Shown: positions 1-8,664, counted from the stretch's first letter. The stretch is DNA of 50,214 nt from Clostridia bacterium (GCA_017560085.1 JAFYPA010000127.1:1-50214), one strand, 5' to 3'. Program-made: numbers and translations. The notes: generated from the sequence alone by a model not told the origin.

Positions 1-659
1 AGGTTACTTTCAACGAGGATATTCTTTGCTTCCTCGTCTCCGAGTGCCATCTTTTCCGCAAGCTCGATTTCTCTGTCGGTATCGAGAAGCTCTACCTTAC
101 CGATTTCCTTAAGGTACATTCTTACGGGGTCGTCGACTATGATACCCTCTGCTGTGAGGGATTCGTCGTCGTCATCCGTTTCGTATGCGCCGAGGCTTTC
201 GATGGATGTGAGCTTTGTGGGGTCCTCATCGAGGTAGCCCGTAACCTCGATGCCGTTGCTTTCGAGGGTTTCGTAAATCTTTTCCATCTGCTCAACATCG
301 CAGTCGGATTCGTCTATGATTTCGAAGATTTCGTTACTGGTGAGCTTACCCTTTGCCTTACCTCTTGCGATAAGGTCACGGACATCGTGTCTCTTTTCAA
401 AGCCCTCAAGGCTCTTGCGCTTGTGCTGCTCCGCTATTTCCTCGTCAGCCTTTGCAAAGGGATCCTTTTCCTCGGATTCCTCCTCTGCCTCGACTTCCTT
501 CTTCTTGGCAGCCTTCTTTCTGCCGCCCTTCTTGGGCTTTTCGGGTACTGCCTCCTCTACTGCTTCCTTTTCGGGATTCTCTGCGTTTTCGGCAGCCTCT
601 GCTGCTGCAAGTATTGCATCCGCTTCGCGAAGAAGCTCTTCGTTTGTTTTCTTTTCCAT
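1..659 (-). CDS. rpoD: RNA polymerase primary sigma factor RpoD/SigA, N-terminal part (cut by window edge)
   Basis: The primary sigma factor directs core RNA polymerase to housekeeping promoters. Only the first 219 residues are in the window. Residues 1-65 are a charged Ala/Glu/Lys-rich extension with a Lys-rich patch near 41-53. Residues about 88-150 resemble sigma region 1.1, and DDPVRMYLKEIG (175-186) is the typical start of region 1.2, followed by the ELAEKMALGDEEAKN helix. It sits 70 bp downstream of dnaG on the same strand, the classic Firmicute dgt/dnaG/rpoD order, so it is probably co-transcribed. The ATG at 659 is the only plausible start. The low-complexity N-terminal extension is longer than in Bacillus SigA. 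The identification follows from region 1.2 plus context; regions 2-4 lie outside the window. Confidence 0.93.
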   Translation of the reverse strand, partial: MEKKTNEELLREADAILAAAEAAENAENPEKEAVEEAVPEKPKKGGRKKAAKKKEVEAEEESEEKDPFAKADEEIAEQHKRKSLEGFEKRHDVRDLIARGKAKGKLTSNEIFEIIDESDCDVEQMEKIYETLESNGIEVTGYLDEDPTKLTSIESLGAYETDDDDESLTAEGIIVDDPVRMYLKEIGKVELLDTDREIELAEKMALGDEEAKNILVESN

Positions 660-729
660 TTTTACCGTCCTTCCGTAAATCGGTGATTTACTTATATTTT
701 AAGATATTTCTTAACTGATTGAATGGAGA

Positions 730-2550
730 TTACTCCTTTTTGTCGGAAACTCCGTGCTTCTTCTTGCTTGCCTTTATTCTGTCCATAAAGTCAACTCCCG
801 GAGATTTGAGGTCTGCCCCCTCCTTCTCCGCTATAAGAAGCTCTGTTGCCTGCGTGAGTGCCTTTTCGCCGTTTACCGTGACCAGCCTTCGCTTTGCGAC
901 AATCTCGGATATTCTGCCCATCTGCTCGGGGCTGAAGCTCTCGTTGAGATAGGACAGGTCGAATCTGTCCGATTCGTGAAGCTCGAGAAGCTTTGTGTAG
1001 ACGCTTCTGTTGAACTCCGTAAGGAAATGCTCGGCGGATAGCTTATCCTTGATTTTTTCTATAAACTCGGGATAGAGCATTAAAATTCCGAGGATTCTTT
1101 CCTCAAGCTCGCACGCCTTCGGGTACTTCATTGCGTCGGGATTAATTTTATCGTTGAACCGCCGCATTTCGTCAATGGCGTTACGGGTGAATTCAACATT
1201 TTTCGCCGAGCTTTTCTTTTTTTCAAGCCGTCTTATGGCGATTTCCACGCTCTGCTTTGACACCTTGGTGACATCGCACAGTCTTGCTATATATATTTCC
1301 CTTCGGTACTCGGGGAATATTTCGGAAAGCATTGTACAGCATTCCAGAACTGCCCTTTCCTTTTCCTCGGAGATTTCCATATTGTATTTATCCAGAATTC
1401 CGCTGAGTCTGTAGTCTATCTGTCCGACAGAGCCGTCAAGAAGCCTTGCAAATGCGGCTTTTCCGAATTTCTTTATGTATTCGTCGGGGTCCTTTGCTCC
1501 TACCATACTGATGACCTTTGCATCAATTCCGACCTCGGAAAGAAGGTTGATTGCCTTCTGTGTGGCATTCTTGCCCGCACCGTCCGAGTCATAGGCAAGA
1601 TATACCGTTTTTGCGTATCTTGCAACATATCTTGCGTGCTCGCCCGTTATTGCTGTTCCGAGTGTCGCAACGGCGTTTGTAAAGCCTGCCTGATGCAGTG
1701 CGATAACATCCATATAGCCCTCGCACATAATAAGCTTTCCCGACATATCGGTAACCGCTCCCGAAACGCCCTCATCGCTGCCCTTATCGCCAAGCACTGC
1801 GCTCTTTGCGAAGTTCATTGCGAAAAGGTGCTTACTCTTTTTGAAGACGGGAGTATCCGAGCTGTTGAGGTATTTCGGCTTGGAATCGTCCATAACTCTG
1901 CCGCCGAATGCGACTATATTTCCGTTGGTATCTATAATGGGAATCATTATGCGGTTTCGGAAGATATCGTAATAATTGCCCTTCTGCGAGATTCCGCAAA
2001 GGAAGCATTCCTTGATTTCCTCCTTGGTAAAGCCTTGTGACGTAAGGAATTTCAAAAGGTCATCAAAGCTGTTTTTGGCAAAGCCCATACCGAATCTACG
2101 CATTGTTGCGCCGTCTATCTTTCGGCTCATAATGTAGTCACGGGCAGGCTGTGCCTCGGGGTCCTTTATGAGGTTTTCGTAAAAGTGACGGGCGGCAAGC
2201 TTATTCATAAGAAGTCCTCTGTCTCTTGAGAGAATCTCCTTTTTCTGCGGTATAAAGCCGTCGTCGGAGGGGACGCTTATTCCCGCTCTTTGCGCCAGAA
2301 GCTCTATTGCACCTCGGTAGTCGAGGTTTTCTATTTTCATTGTAAAGGTAATTACGTCACCGCCCGCACCGCAGCCGAAGCAGTGGTAATTATCGGAAAA
2401 CACGGTAAATGACGGGGTTCTTTCCGAGTGGAACGGACAGTTGCCTATCATATTGCTTCCCGCTCTTTTAAGGTCTACATATCTTCCTATTGTTTCGACT
2501 ATGTTGTTTCTTGCCTTGATTTCTTCTATAAAGGATTTTGGGTATGCCAC
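730..2550 (-). CDS. dnaG: DNA primase DnaG
   Basis: Synthesises the RNA primers for replication and works with the DnaB helicase at the fork. The 606 residues match the usual length of about 600. A CHC2 zinc finger is visible at C38, H41, C57 and C60. The TOPRIM catalytic core starts near 271 with CEGYMD (Glu277) and continues to YDSDGAG (Asp321, Asp323). The C-terminal 150 residues resemble the helicase-binding domain. The start is GTG at 2550, supported by a GGGGAGGTG ribosome site about 6-10 bases upstream; no ATG lies nearby. It follows dgt with a 42-bp gap and precedes rpoD, so the three are probably one operon. Confidence 0.97.
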   Translation of the reverse strand: MAYPKSFIEEIKARNNIVETIGRYVDLKRAGSNMIGNCPFHSERTPSFTVFSDNYHCFGCGAGGDVITFTMKIENLDYRGAIELLAQRAGISVPSDDGFIPQKKEILSRDRGLLMNKLAARHFYENLIKDPEAQPARDYIMSRKIDGATMRRFGMGFAKNSFDDLLKFLTSQGFTKEEIKECFLCGISQKGNYYDIFRNRIMIPIIDTNGNIVAFGGRVMDDSKPKYLNSSDTPVFKKSKHLFAMNFAKSAVLGDKGSDEGVSGAVTDMSGKLIMCEGYMDVIALHQAGFTNAVATLGTAITGEHARYVARYAKTVYLAYDSDGAGKNATQKAINLLSEVGIDAKVISMVGAKDPDEYIKKFGKAAFARLLDGSVGQIDYRLSGILDKYNMEISEEKERAVLECCTMLSEIFPEYRREIYIARLCDVTKVSKQSVEIAIRRLEKKKSSAKNVEFTRNAIDEMRRFNDKINPDAMKYPKACELEERILGILMLYPEFIEKIKDKLSAEHFLTEFNRSVYTKLLELHESDRFDLSYLNESFSPEQMGRISEIVAKRRLVTVNGEKALTQATELLIAEKEGADLKSPGVDFMDRIKASKKKHGVSDKKE

Positions 2551-2592
2551 CGTGTCACCTCCCCTTCTGATTCATATTTCTTATTTTTACCG

Positions 2593-3615
2593 TTATCTCT
2601 TCGCCCACACCTTCGGAATGAATATGCTTTCATATACGGAAACGGCGTATCTGTCCGTCATGCCCGCTATGTAATCGCACACGACTCTCGGTGTTGAGTA
2701 TTCCTCGAGATATCTTTTATATTCCTCGGATATTTTATCCGGGTTCTTGACAAAATAGTAGTACATTGATTCTATCATTGCGCATGCCTTGGATTCCTCG
2801 CCCTTTGCTACGGGATTCAGGTATACATTCTCAAACATATACTCACGCAGCTCGTCCGTTGCCTTCATGATATCCTCGTCCATAACTATGTCGGGCTTGC
2901 CCGCCTTGAAGGTATTCTCGGAGGCCTCTATGACATTCTTTACCATAGTGTCAATTCTTGCTCCGTGGGTATTTCCCAGAACATCGCAAAGCACCGAGGG
3001 AACATCGTTTACGCTTATTACCTTGCCTCTGATGGCATCGTCTATATCGTGGTTTATGTAGGCTATTCTGTCAGCGAATTTTATGATTTTACCCTCAAGA
3101 GTGTCCGCTGCCTTCTTGCCCGTATGACAGAGAATACTGTCGCGTACCTCGAAGGTAAGGTTCAGTCCCTCGCCGTCACGCTCGAGAATATCAACCGTAC
3201 GAAGGCTCTGCTCGTTGTGTCGGAAGCCGTCGGTACAGATGGAATTGAGCACTCTCTCCCCTGCGTGTCCGAAGGGAGTGTGACCAAGGTCGTGACCCAG
3301 TGCCGCAGCCTCGCAGAGGTCCTCGTTAAGGCGGAGTGCTCTTGCTATTGTCTGCGCTATCTGGTTTACCTCAAGGGTATGGGTAAGTCTTGTTCTGTAG
3401 TGGTCTCCCTCGGGAGAGAGAAAGCATTGGGTTTTGTGCATAAGTCGTCGGAAGGACTTGGAATGAATTATTCTGTCCCTGTCACGTCTGAAAGGAGTTC
3501 TGAAGCTGCATTCTTCTATTGCACGTTCTCTGCCCTTTGTGTTTTCCGAGAACACCGCATATTCGCAAAACAGCTCCCTTTCGCGCTTATAAAGCATTTC
3601 TTTTGAAAAGTCCAT
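2593..3615 (-). CDS. dgt: dGTP triphosphohydrolase-like HD-domain protein
   Basis: Deoxynucleotide triphosphohydrolase family: hydrolyses dNTPs to nucleoside and triphosphate, trimming dNTP pools. The HD-domain metal ligands are visible: H79 in TRLTHTLEV, H108-D109 in ALGHDLGHTPFGHAGE, and a later Asp in KFADRIAYINHD. The frame is open back to 3672, but the ATG at 3615 is chosen because GGAGG lies 8 bases before it and the product then begins MDFSKEML, as in Firmicute dGTPase-like proteins; this gives 340 residues. It is first in the dgt-dnaG-rpoD run. The exact substrate preference cannot be read from sequence. Confidence 0.93.
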   Translation of the reverse strand: MDFSKEMLYKRERELFCEYAVFSENTKGRERAIEECSFRTPFRRDRDRIIHSKSFRRLMHKTQCFLSPEGDHYRTRLTHTLEVNQIAQTIARALRLNEDLCEAAALGHDLGHTPFGHAGERVLNSICTDGFRHNEQSLRTVDILERDGEGLNLTFEVRDSILCHTGKKAADTLEGKIIKFADRIAYINHDIDDAIRGKVISVNDVPSVLCDVLGNTHGARIDTMVKNVIEASENTFKAGKPDIVMDEDIMKATDELREYMFENVYLNPVAKGEESKACAMIESMYYYFVKNPDKISEEYKRYLEEYSTPRVVCDYIAGMTDRYAVSVYESIFIPKVWAKR

Positions 3616-4021
3616 AGGAGCAACCTCCGTGATATTCTGAAATTTTCGGGAATCTGCAAATATCGCTTTCATACATATATACGCAAAACTTTGTCGAAAT
3701 ACTGCTTGTTTTAAAAATTTTTATTATTTTTTTCGTCAAGTGCGAATAATTCCGAAAAATGCAAAAAAGCTCCCGCGTGTGTGAAATATTATGTACATAA
3801 ACGAAATTATTCGCATCTTTAGAATATTTTCTATAAAAGAAAAATAAAAACGATGCATAATATACGCCGAAATAAATGAAAAATTCAATACTTTGGCATA
3901 ATCAGTGCATAAAATACCATAAAATGTGTATAATAACCCCTTGACAAAATCGGTACATTATTTTATAATATAATCTGCGAAAATTCTTTAAGCAAAAATC
4001 TATCACAGGGAGAGAAAACGA
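3616..4021. other. AT-rich intergenic region between divergent dgt and ACP-like genes
   Basis: About 400 bp, very AT-rich. The right end holds the consensus promoter for the plus-strand gene at 4022. For the minus-strand dgt operon I see only a TTGACG-like box (complement of 3734-3739) without a convincing -10. No open frame, repeat or hairpin stands out in 3780-3930. Confidence 0.6.
3941..3969 (+). promoter_or_regulatory. Sigma-A promoter of the ACP-like gene
   Basis: TTGACA (3941-3946), 17-bp spacer, TATAAT (3964-3969). A perfect consensus pair, 53 bp before the ATG at 4022, predicting a leader of about 45 nt and strong expression. Confidence 0.85.
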
Positions 4022-4249
4022 ATGATTATTGACAAGGTAAGACAGCTTCTTGCACAGCAGCTCGGTCTTGATGAGGATGACCTCGGCGACGATGCCAACA
4101 TTCTCGAGGACTTCTGCTCTACACCCATGGAAAGAGTGGACGTTGCAATGGCGATAGAAGACAGATTCGGCATCACGGTTTCCGATGAAGAATTTTCATG
4201 CCTGTCATCGCTGGAGGAAATTGCGGATTACGTTGAGAGAAATCTCTGA
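4022..4249 (+). CDS. Acyl-carrier-protein-like protein lacking the phosphopantetheine serine
   Basis: 75 residues with the length, acidity and four-helix pattern of an acyl carrier protein: the helix I pattern VRQLLAQQLGLDEDDL, then DANILEDF, then VDVAMAIEDRFGITVSDEEF, and a last helix LEEIADYVERNL. In true ACPs the sequence before helix II is D-S-L, whose Ser carries 4'-phosphopantetheine. Here the aligned residues are T34-P35-M36, so the modified Ser is replaced by Pro; the nearest Ser is at 33, two residues early. It has a perfect promoter and a GGGAGAG ribosome site, so it is probably expressed. It precedes an acetyl esterase by 55 bp on the same strand. It may be a structural ACP-fold protein rather than an acyl carrier; its function is unknown. 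Confidence 0.8.
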   Translation: MIIDKVRQLLAQQLGLDEDDLGDDANILEDFCSTPMERVDVAMAIEDRFGITVSDEEFSCLSSLEEIADYVERNL

Positions 4250-4304
4250 TTCGTAATCTGCACCGAAATTCTTCGGCGCAAAATTTACGGATGAGGTTGA
4301 CATT

Positions 4305-5546
4305 ATGAAGACTATTAACGACACCTTTGAAAAGGTATACCTTATTTGCGACACAGACAAGAATGCAATTGAATACACACCCGGCGAAACGGTTAAGTTT
4401 GAAATAAAGCTTTACGGTGACGACGAGCTTATTTCCGCGCCCTTTATCGAGTACGAGCTTTGTGCTGATGAGGACAAGAACAACAAGACACACGAATATG
4501 TAAGTGCCGAGAGCGGTGTTATCAGAGTTGAATACACAACATCAAAGCCCTGCTTTGTAAAGCTCAACGCCTTCGTTTGCGACAGCGAAAAGAAGAGAAT
4601 CGACATAAAGTATCCTCTTTACGCAGGTGCGTGTGCGGGCTTTGACGAAATAAGACAGCACAAGGATGAGCCTGCGGATTTCGATGAATTCTGGGCGAAA
4701 TCCCTTGCGCTTTTACCCACAATAGAATCCGTTGCGGCAAGAGTGCAGGTTCGTGAGCTTTCGGGCATTGCTCCCGAAGGATACAAGAGCTTTGAGGTTA
4801 TGGTTCCCGCAGTTAACGACAACACAAGACCTGCGACAGCCATTATGACCTATCCCGAGAATGCAAAGGAGGGCACACTCAAGCTCAGATGTGCATTTCA
4901 GGGCTACGGCATTACTCCGCCTGCGGCGACTTATATGCCCGATTATATCTGCTTCAGTGTTTCTTCGCACGGATTTGCTATCGGTCAGCCGGATTATTAC
5001 TACAACTATGACTATCTCGGACTTCAGGGCTTCGGCTTCAAGAACAACGATAAGCCCGAGACTGTATACTTCAGAAATATGATTCTCCGTGACGTTCAGA
5101 TGGTGCGTTATGCTATGACAAGCAAGCTCTGGAACGGCAAGGATCTCTGGTGTGCCGGCGGAAGCATGGGTGCATTTCAGACAAGTGCTGTTTCCGCACT
5201 CCTTAACGACGTAGTTACAGAGGTTTCCGTATTCATCAACTGGATGTGCGACATCGGTGGCGAGGAAATCCGTATTAACGGCTGGCGTCCGCAGTTCACG
5301 GATGCGCTCAAGTACTACGACACGGTAAACTTTGCAAAGCGTATCAAGGCTCCCATTAACATTGCAGAAGCGGGTCTCGGCGACTATGTCAGCCCTCCCT
5401 CGGGAATTGCGTGCTACTTCAACGAGGTTAAGGCAAAGGGTCAGACAAGCATTAAGGCTACGTTTATACAGAATCGCTCTCACGGTGGTGATACACATCC
5501 CGCGGGTGTTGAGCAGAGAAGATTCTCAAAGGAATTTAACAAATAA
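4305..5546 (+). CDS. Acetylxylan esterase / cephalosporin-C deacetylase-like (CE7, AXE1 family)
   Basis: Alpha/beta-hydrolase of the AXE1/CE7 type, which removes acetyl groups from xylo-oligosaccharides and other small acetylated molecules. The nucleophile is Ser287 in CAGGSMGAF (family form GGSQGG). The acid is probably Asp in AEAGLGDYVSPPSG and the base His in NRSHGGDTHP. An N-terminal part of about 110 residues is beta-rich. 413 residues exceeds the usual 320 for CE7, in line with AXE1-domain proteins that carry such an extra domain. No signal peptide, so probably cytoplasmic. The start ATG has GAGG 8 bases upstream. It lies between the ACP-like gene and an SGNH hydrolase, suggesting an operon acting on acylated sugars. 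Confidence 0.85.
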   Translation: MKTINDTFEKVYLICDTDKNAIEYTPGETVKFEIKLYGDDELISAPFIEYELCADEDKNNKTHEYVSAESGVIRVEYTTSKPCFVKLNAFVCDSEKKRIDIKYPLYAGACAGFDEIRQHKDEPADFDEFWAKSLALLPTIESVAARVQVRELSGIAPEGYKSFEVMVPAVNDNTRPATAIMTYPENAKEGTLKLRCAFQGYGITPPAATYMPDYICFSVSSHGFAIGQPDYYYNYDYLGLQGFGFKNNDKPETVYFRNMILRDVQMVRYAMTSKLWNGKDLWCAGGSMGAFQTSAVSALLNDVVTEVSVFINWMCDIGGEEIRINGWRPQFTDALKYYDTVNFAKRIKAPINIAEAGLGDYVSPPSGIACYFNEVKAKGQTSIKATFIQNRSHGGDTHPAGVEQRRFSKEFNK

Positions 5547-5612
5547 ATTTTCGGGCAGGCTGTGCTGTAATAGGGTACGGTCTGCCCTGTTATGATTATT
5601 AAGGAGAAAATT

Positions 5613-6251
5613 ATGAAAAAGGTACTTCTTTTAGGCGATTCAATCAGAATGGGCTATGACAAATACGTAAAGGCAGCATTGAAGGATGTGGCGGAGGTTG
5701 TATATCCGAGTGCAAATTGCGAATTTGCGCAGTTTCTGCTTCGTCATCTCGAAATGTGGGTAAAGAGCCTTGAGCTTGATGAATCTCTCGATGTTGTTCA
5801 TTGGAATGCGGGACTCTGGGACACTCTTCGCAATTACGACGAGGACTGTCTTACACCGCCCGAGGTATACGGAGAATTTATAAACAGATGCTGTAAGAAG
5901 CTTCGCCGTTTCTTCCCGAATGCGAAGATAATCTTTGCGACCTCGACCCCCGTTGTCGAGCACAGATTCTCTCCCGACAGCTACAGACTCAACAAGGATG
6001 TAATAGAATACAACAAAATAGCGGTAGCGGAATGCTTAAAATACGGCTTCGAGATTGATGACCTTTACTCTGTTGCGGAAAAGTTCCCCGAGGAATACTA
6101 TTCGGACTGTACGCATCTTCGTACGGAGCAGGGAACGAGAATTATGACCGAGGCGGTTTCCAAGAGTATTCTTAAGGTGCTTGATATTGATGAGAAGGAT
6201 GTTGATATGAGGTTTGAGTTTGAGGGGAATACTGTGGTTATTGGGCATTAA
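5613..6251 (+). CDS. SGNH/GDSL-family hydrolase
   Basis: 212-residue SGNH hydrolase, likely an esterase or deacetylase. Block I is VLLLGDSIRMGY with nucleophile Ser10. Block III is seen in HWNAGLWD (Asn), and the C-terminal DCTHLRTEQG supplies the Asp-x-x-His pair. The frame is open from 5592, but ATG 5613 follows AAGGAG by six bases and gives the compact family start. No signal peptide, so an intracellular role is likely. It lies 66 bp after the AXE1 esterase gene and probably shares its transcript; the two may remove acyl groups from the same imported glycan. The terminator at 6290 closes the unit. Confidence 0.85.
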   Translation: MKKVLLLGDSIRMGYDKYVKAALKDVAEVVYPSANCEFAQFLLRHLEMWVKSLELDESLDVVHWNAGLWDTLRNYDEDCLTPPEVYGEFINRCCKKLRRFFPNAKIIFATSTPVVEHRFSPDSYRLNKDVIEYNKIAVAECLKYGFEIDDLYSVAEKFPEEYYSDCTHLRTEQGTRIMTEAVSKSILKVLDIDEKDVDMRFEFEGNTVVIGH

Positions 6252-6289
6252 GAAACAAATTTATTTGCTTTATTTTCGTTTTTAAATTT

Positions 6290-6336
6290 ATCCCTCTTGC
6301 GATATGGGAATTACCGCAAGAGGGATTTGTCATTTT
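6290..6336 (+). terminator. Intrinsic terminator after the esterase operon
   Basis: A perfect 12-bp stem (6290-6301 with 6315-6326), 13-nt loop, followed by a T-rich run to 6336. It closes the ACP-like/esterase/SGNH unit. Confidence 0.85.
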
Positions 6337-6348
6337 TTGTAGAATATA

Positions 6349-6377
6349 TTGACAACATAAAAATATTATGATATAAT
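6349..6377 (+). promoter_or_regulatory. Sigma-A promoter of the structured leader and lipoprotein gene
   Basis: TTGACA (6349-6354), 17-bp spacer, TATAAT (6372-6377). The predicted start near 6384 is the first base of the long closing stem of the leader RNA. Confidence 0.85.
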
Positions 6378-6383
6378 TCGATT

Positions 6384-6597
6384 ACCACACAAACTTAATA
6401 TAAGATATTATTAGGGTATTATCCTTTAAAGGGGATATTATACTCTTTTTTGGTCATTCTATTTTTAGAATTTGGTAAAATCGCAGATTCCACTTAATAG
6501 AATGACGGGGATCCCTTTCATATCTTATTAAAGTTTGTGTGGTAGCAATCGGAGTTTGCGTTTTTCGGTGCGCTTACTTCGGTTGGCGCACTTTTTT
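6384..6597 (+). ncRNA. Structured leader RNA candidate (three-way junction plus terminator), unidentified
   Basis: About 214 nt from the predicted transcription start to the end of a T-run. Closing stem P1: 6384-6396 pairs with 6531-6543 (13 bp), then a small internal loop, then 6401-6408 with 6520-6527 (8 bp). Hairpin P2 lies at about 6414-6445. Hairpin P3 has a perfect 11-bp stem, 6453-6463 with 6496-6506. A short 3' tail leads to an intrinsic terminator at 6568-6597. The nonamer CAATCGGAG, part of the ribosome site of the next gene (6606-6614), also occurs in the leader tail at 6546-6554. I recognise no known riboswitch, T-box or 6S signature. It may be an attenuator for the lipoprotein gene or an independent small RNA. 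Confidence 0.6.
6568..6597 (+). terminator. Intrinsic terminator inside the leader, before the lipoprotein gene
   Basis: Stem GTGCGC/GCGCAC (6568-6573 with 6586-6591), with an inner AC-TTCG-GT cap (a cUUCGg tetraloop), then six T (6592-6597). It ends only 26 bp before the ATG at 6624, so read-through or antitermination is needed to transcribe the gene from the upstream promoter. Confidence 0.7.
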
Positions 6598-6623
6598 GAA
6601 ATAATCAATCGGAGGAACGCAAA

Positions 6624-8651
6624 ATGAGAAAAACTATTTTCTGTATGGTAATAATAGTATTGCTAACCTTAACCGCATGCAATAATATTTCAAAATCGCA
6701 GAAATGTACTTATTGCTACGAAAACTTTCCCGCAGAAACAAAGTTTTGTCCTAATTGTGGTGAAAGCGTAAGTAAAATAAATGAGCAGAACGGAAATGCA
6801 ACTGCTATTGGTAAATCGGAGGCTTTGAAAATTCCATCTGAAGCCAATTATATTTTAAATCGTGATATATATATTTTTAAGCGAGATTTCCCACAGGTTT
6901 ATTCCGGAACAATAAATGATATCAATAAAACAACAGCTTATGTAATGGATTGGAAATTTAGTGACATACTCAATGAATCTAATTTCAAAAATATTAAATG
7001 GGATGTATCAATTCCTAAAACCGGAGCTAAAACCATTACTTTCAATGGTGTTGCCAAAAACACACAGGATAATGATACAAAAATCACGATTGAATTTTAT
7101 TTGCAAGACGGATCAGAAACTCCTTTAGCATGGATACTATATACTGATTCCCAAAACAGTACATCAGAAATAACTCTGCAGGATTTTATAAATCGAGGTA
7201 TAAACAGCGATGAAGCATTGATTTGCACTGATGCAACTATAAGTATGATGGCGGCATTGTTTTCTAATGAGGCAATGCAACCGGTAACGGTTTACTATGA
7301 ATCCCTGGCAGATGATTATATGAAAAATAATGATTATGAAAATGCTATAATCTACTATAAAAAAGCTGAAATTTTCGGAGATAAACTATCAGCAGCATAT
7401 TATGAAAAAGCAGAGCAAAACCTTGCTGGCGGAAACCTTAATGCTGCTGCACAATGTTTCGGTTATGCAGGAAATTACAAAGACTCTAATATCCGTGTAC
7501 TTGAGGTTTATTATATTACCGGAAAAAAATACGAACAGAATAACGATTACATTTCCGCTATTAACAGTTATCAAATGGCAGGAAACTACTCTGATGCACA
7601 CCAAAAATATAAGGAATGCAATTTCAAGCAGGGAGAAAAATATGCTAATAACAAGCAGTATATTGAAGCATTAAGTTGCTTTGAATCTGCCGCTGATTAC
7701 GGTAATTCCAGAGAAAAGTACAAAGAGTTATGTTATCTTTATGCCGAACAGCAACTGCTCGTCGGAGCGTTGGACAGTGCGTCTTATTATTTTACAAAAG
7801 CCGGAGATTACAAGGATGCTGACACTAGAATCCAGCGCTATTACTATGAAAACGGAATAGAATTATTTAACACAAATAATTATTTATCAGCCGCAGAAAA
7901 ATTTATTCTTGCAAAAAACTATGCTGATACAAAAACGATGGAATTGGAATGTTACTATCAATACGGAAAGCAGCAGTTCTCTTTGAACTACATTTCAAAT
8001 GCTATAGCATATTTATCAAAATGTAGGGGTTATAAAGACACAGATGAAATATTGCTTAGTCACTATTATAATGAAGCCCTAAAGTCATTCGACATTTTTA
8101 TTGCTTACTTTTCAAAGTTTGACTTCACATGGAAGGTTGATAATGCATATAAAGATGCAGTTAACAAACTGACTTTGTGTGAAGGATATAATAACAGTAC
8201 AACATTACTGAAAATTGTTAATAAAACTTACTATGTATGGAATGAAATGCAATTTGAGTCTAAATTTAATGCATCTTTATATAGAATGAATGTTAGTTAC
8301 TCTGAGAACCAGATTATAATTGATTGCAATGATTTCACGCAAAATTCAAAAGGGGACTTGAATCTTATATATGATTTGAATAACGATACTTTCAATGCGA
8401 CAATAACAGGTGCGTTTAGTGGAGCTGGACGAAGTTATGATGTTACCAAAGTGATATGTGCTATGTTAAAATTGTTTACAACAATTACAGACACAAAAGA
8501 TATTGGTGAACAGTTGAATACAACAAGCAATTGGTTAATCACTGAAAACAATGAAAGTTTCTCTAATTCCTATGGTGGATATAATATTTCTATAAATATT
8601 ACCGAAAGCAGAAAAAATAATTTTGATTATAAAATAACTGCAACTAAATAA
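6624..8651 (+). CDS. Lipoprotein with zinc ribbon and TPR-like repeats, function unknown
   Basis: 675 residues. A lipoprotein signal peptide ends in the lipobox LTAC with Cys19, so the protein should be anchored outside the membrane. A zinc ribbon of two CxxC pairs (C28/C31, C42/C45) follows directly, which is odd for an exported protein. A beta-rich stretch covers about 60-190. From about 230 to 500 there are successive helical repeats of about 35 residues with the pattern Y-x-x-A-x-x-x-F/Y-x-x-A-G-x-Y-x-D, TPR/Sel1-like, typical of protein-binding scaffolds. The C-terminal 130 residues resemble a beta domain. The gene is clearly more AT-rich than its neighbours and uses AT-ending codons, suggesting transfer. 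GGAGG at 6611 supports the start. It follows the structured leader. Confidence 0.8.
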   Translation: MRKTIFCMVIIVLLTLTACNNISKSQKCTYCYENFPAETKFCPNCGESVSKINEQNGNATAIGKSEALKIPSEANYILNRDIYIFKRDFPQVYSGTINDINKTTAYVMDWKFSDILNESNFKNIKWDVSIPKTGAKTITFNGVAKNTQDNDTKITIEFYLQDGSETPLAWILYTDSQNSTSEITLQDFINRGINSDEALICTDATISMMAALFSNEAMQPVTVYYESLADDYMKNNDYENAIIYYKKAEIFGDKLSAAYYEKAEQNLAGGNLNAAAQCFGYAGNYKDSNIRVLEVYYITGKKYEQNNDYISAINSYQMAGNYSDAHQKYKECNFKQGEKYANNKQYIEALSCFESAADYGNSREKYKELCYLYAEQQLLVGALDSASYYFTKAGDYKDADTRIQRYYYENGIELFNTNNYLSAAEKFILAKNYADTKTMELECYYQYGKQQFSLNYISNAIAYLSKCRGYKDTDEILLSHYYNEALKSFDIFIAYFSKFDFTWKVDNAYKDAVNKLTLCEGYNNSTTLLKIVNKTYYVWNEMQFESKFNASLYRMNVSYSENQIIIDCNDFTQNSKGDLNLIYDLNNDTFNATITGAFSGAGRSYDVTKVICAMLKLFTTITDTKDIGEQLNTTSNWLITENNESFSNSYGGYNISINITESRKNNFDYKITATK

Positions 8652-8664
8652 TTGAAACAAATAC

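Noticed and set aside
6384..6543. Retron-like ncRNA (paired ends enclosing two hairpins)
   Set aside because: The end-pairing resembles a retron msr-msd layout, but no reverse transcriptase gene follows; the next gene is a lipoprotein.
6384..6597. 6S RNA or T-box leader
   Set aside because: There is no T-box TGGNACCGCG motif or specifier-type stem. The branched junction does not match the long rod with a central bubble of 6S RNA well enough to claim it.
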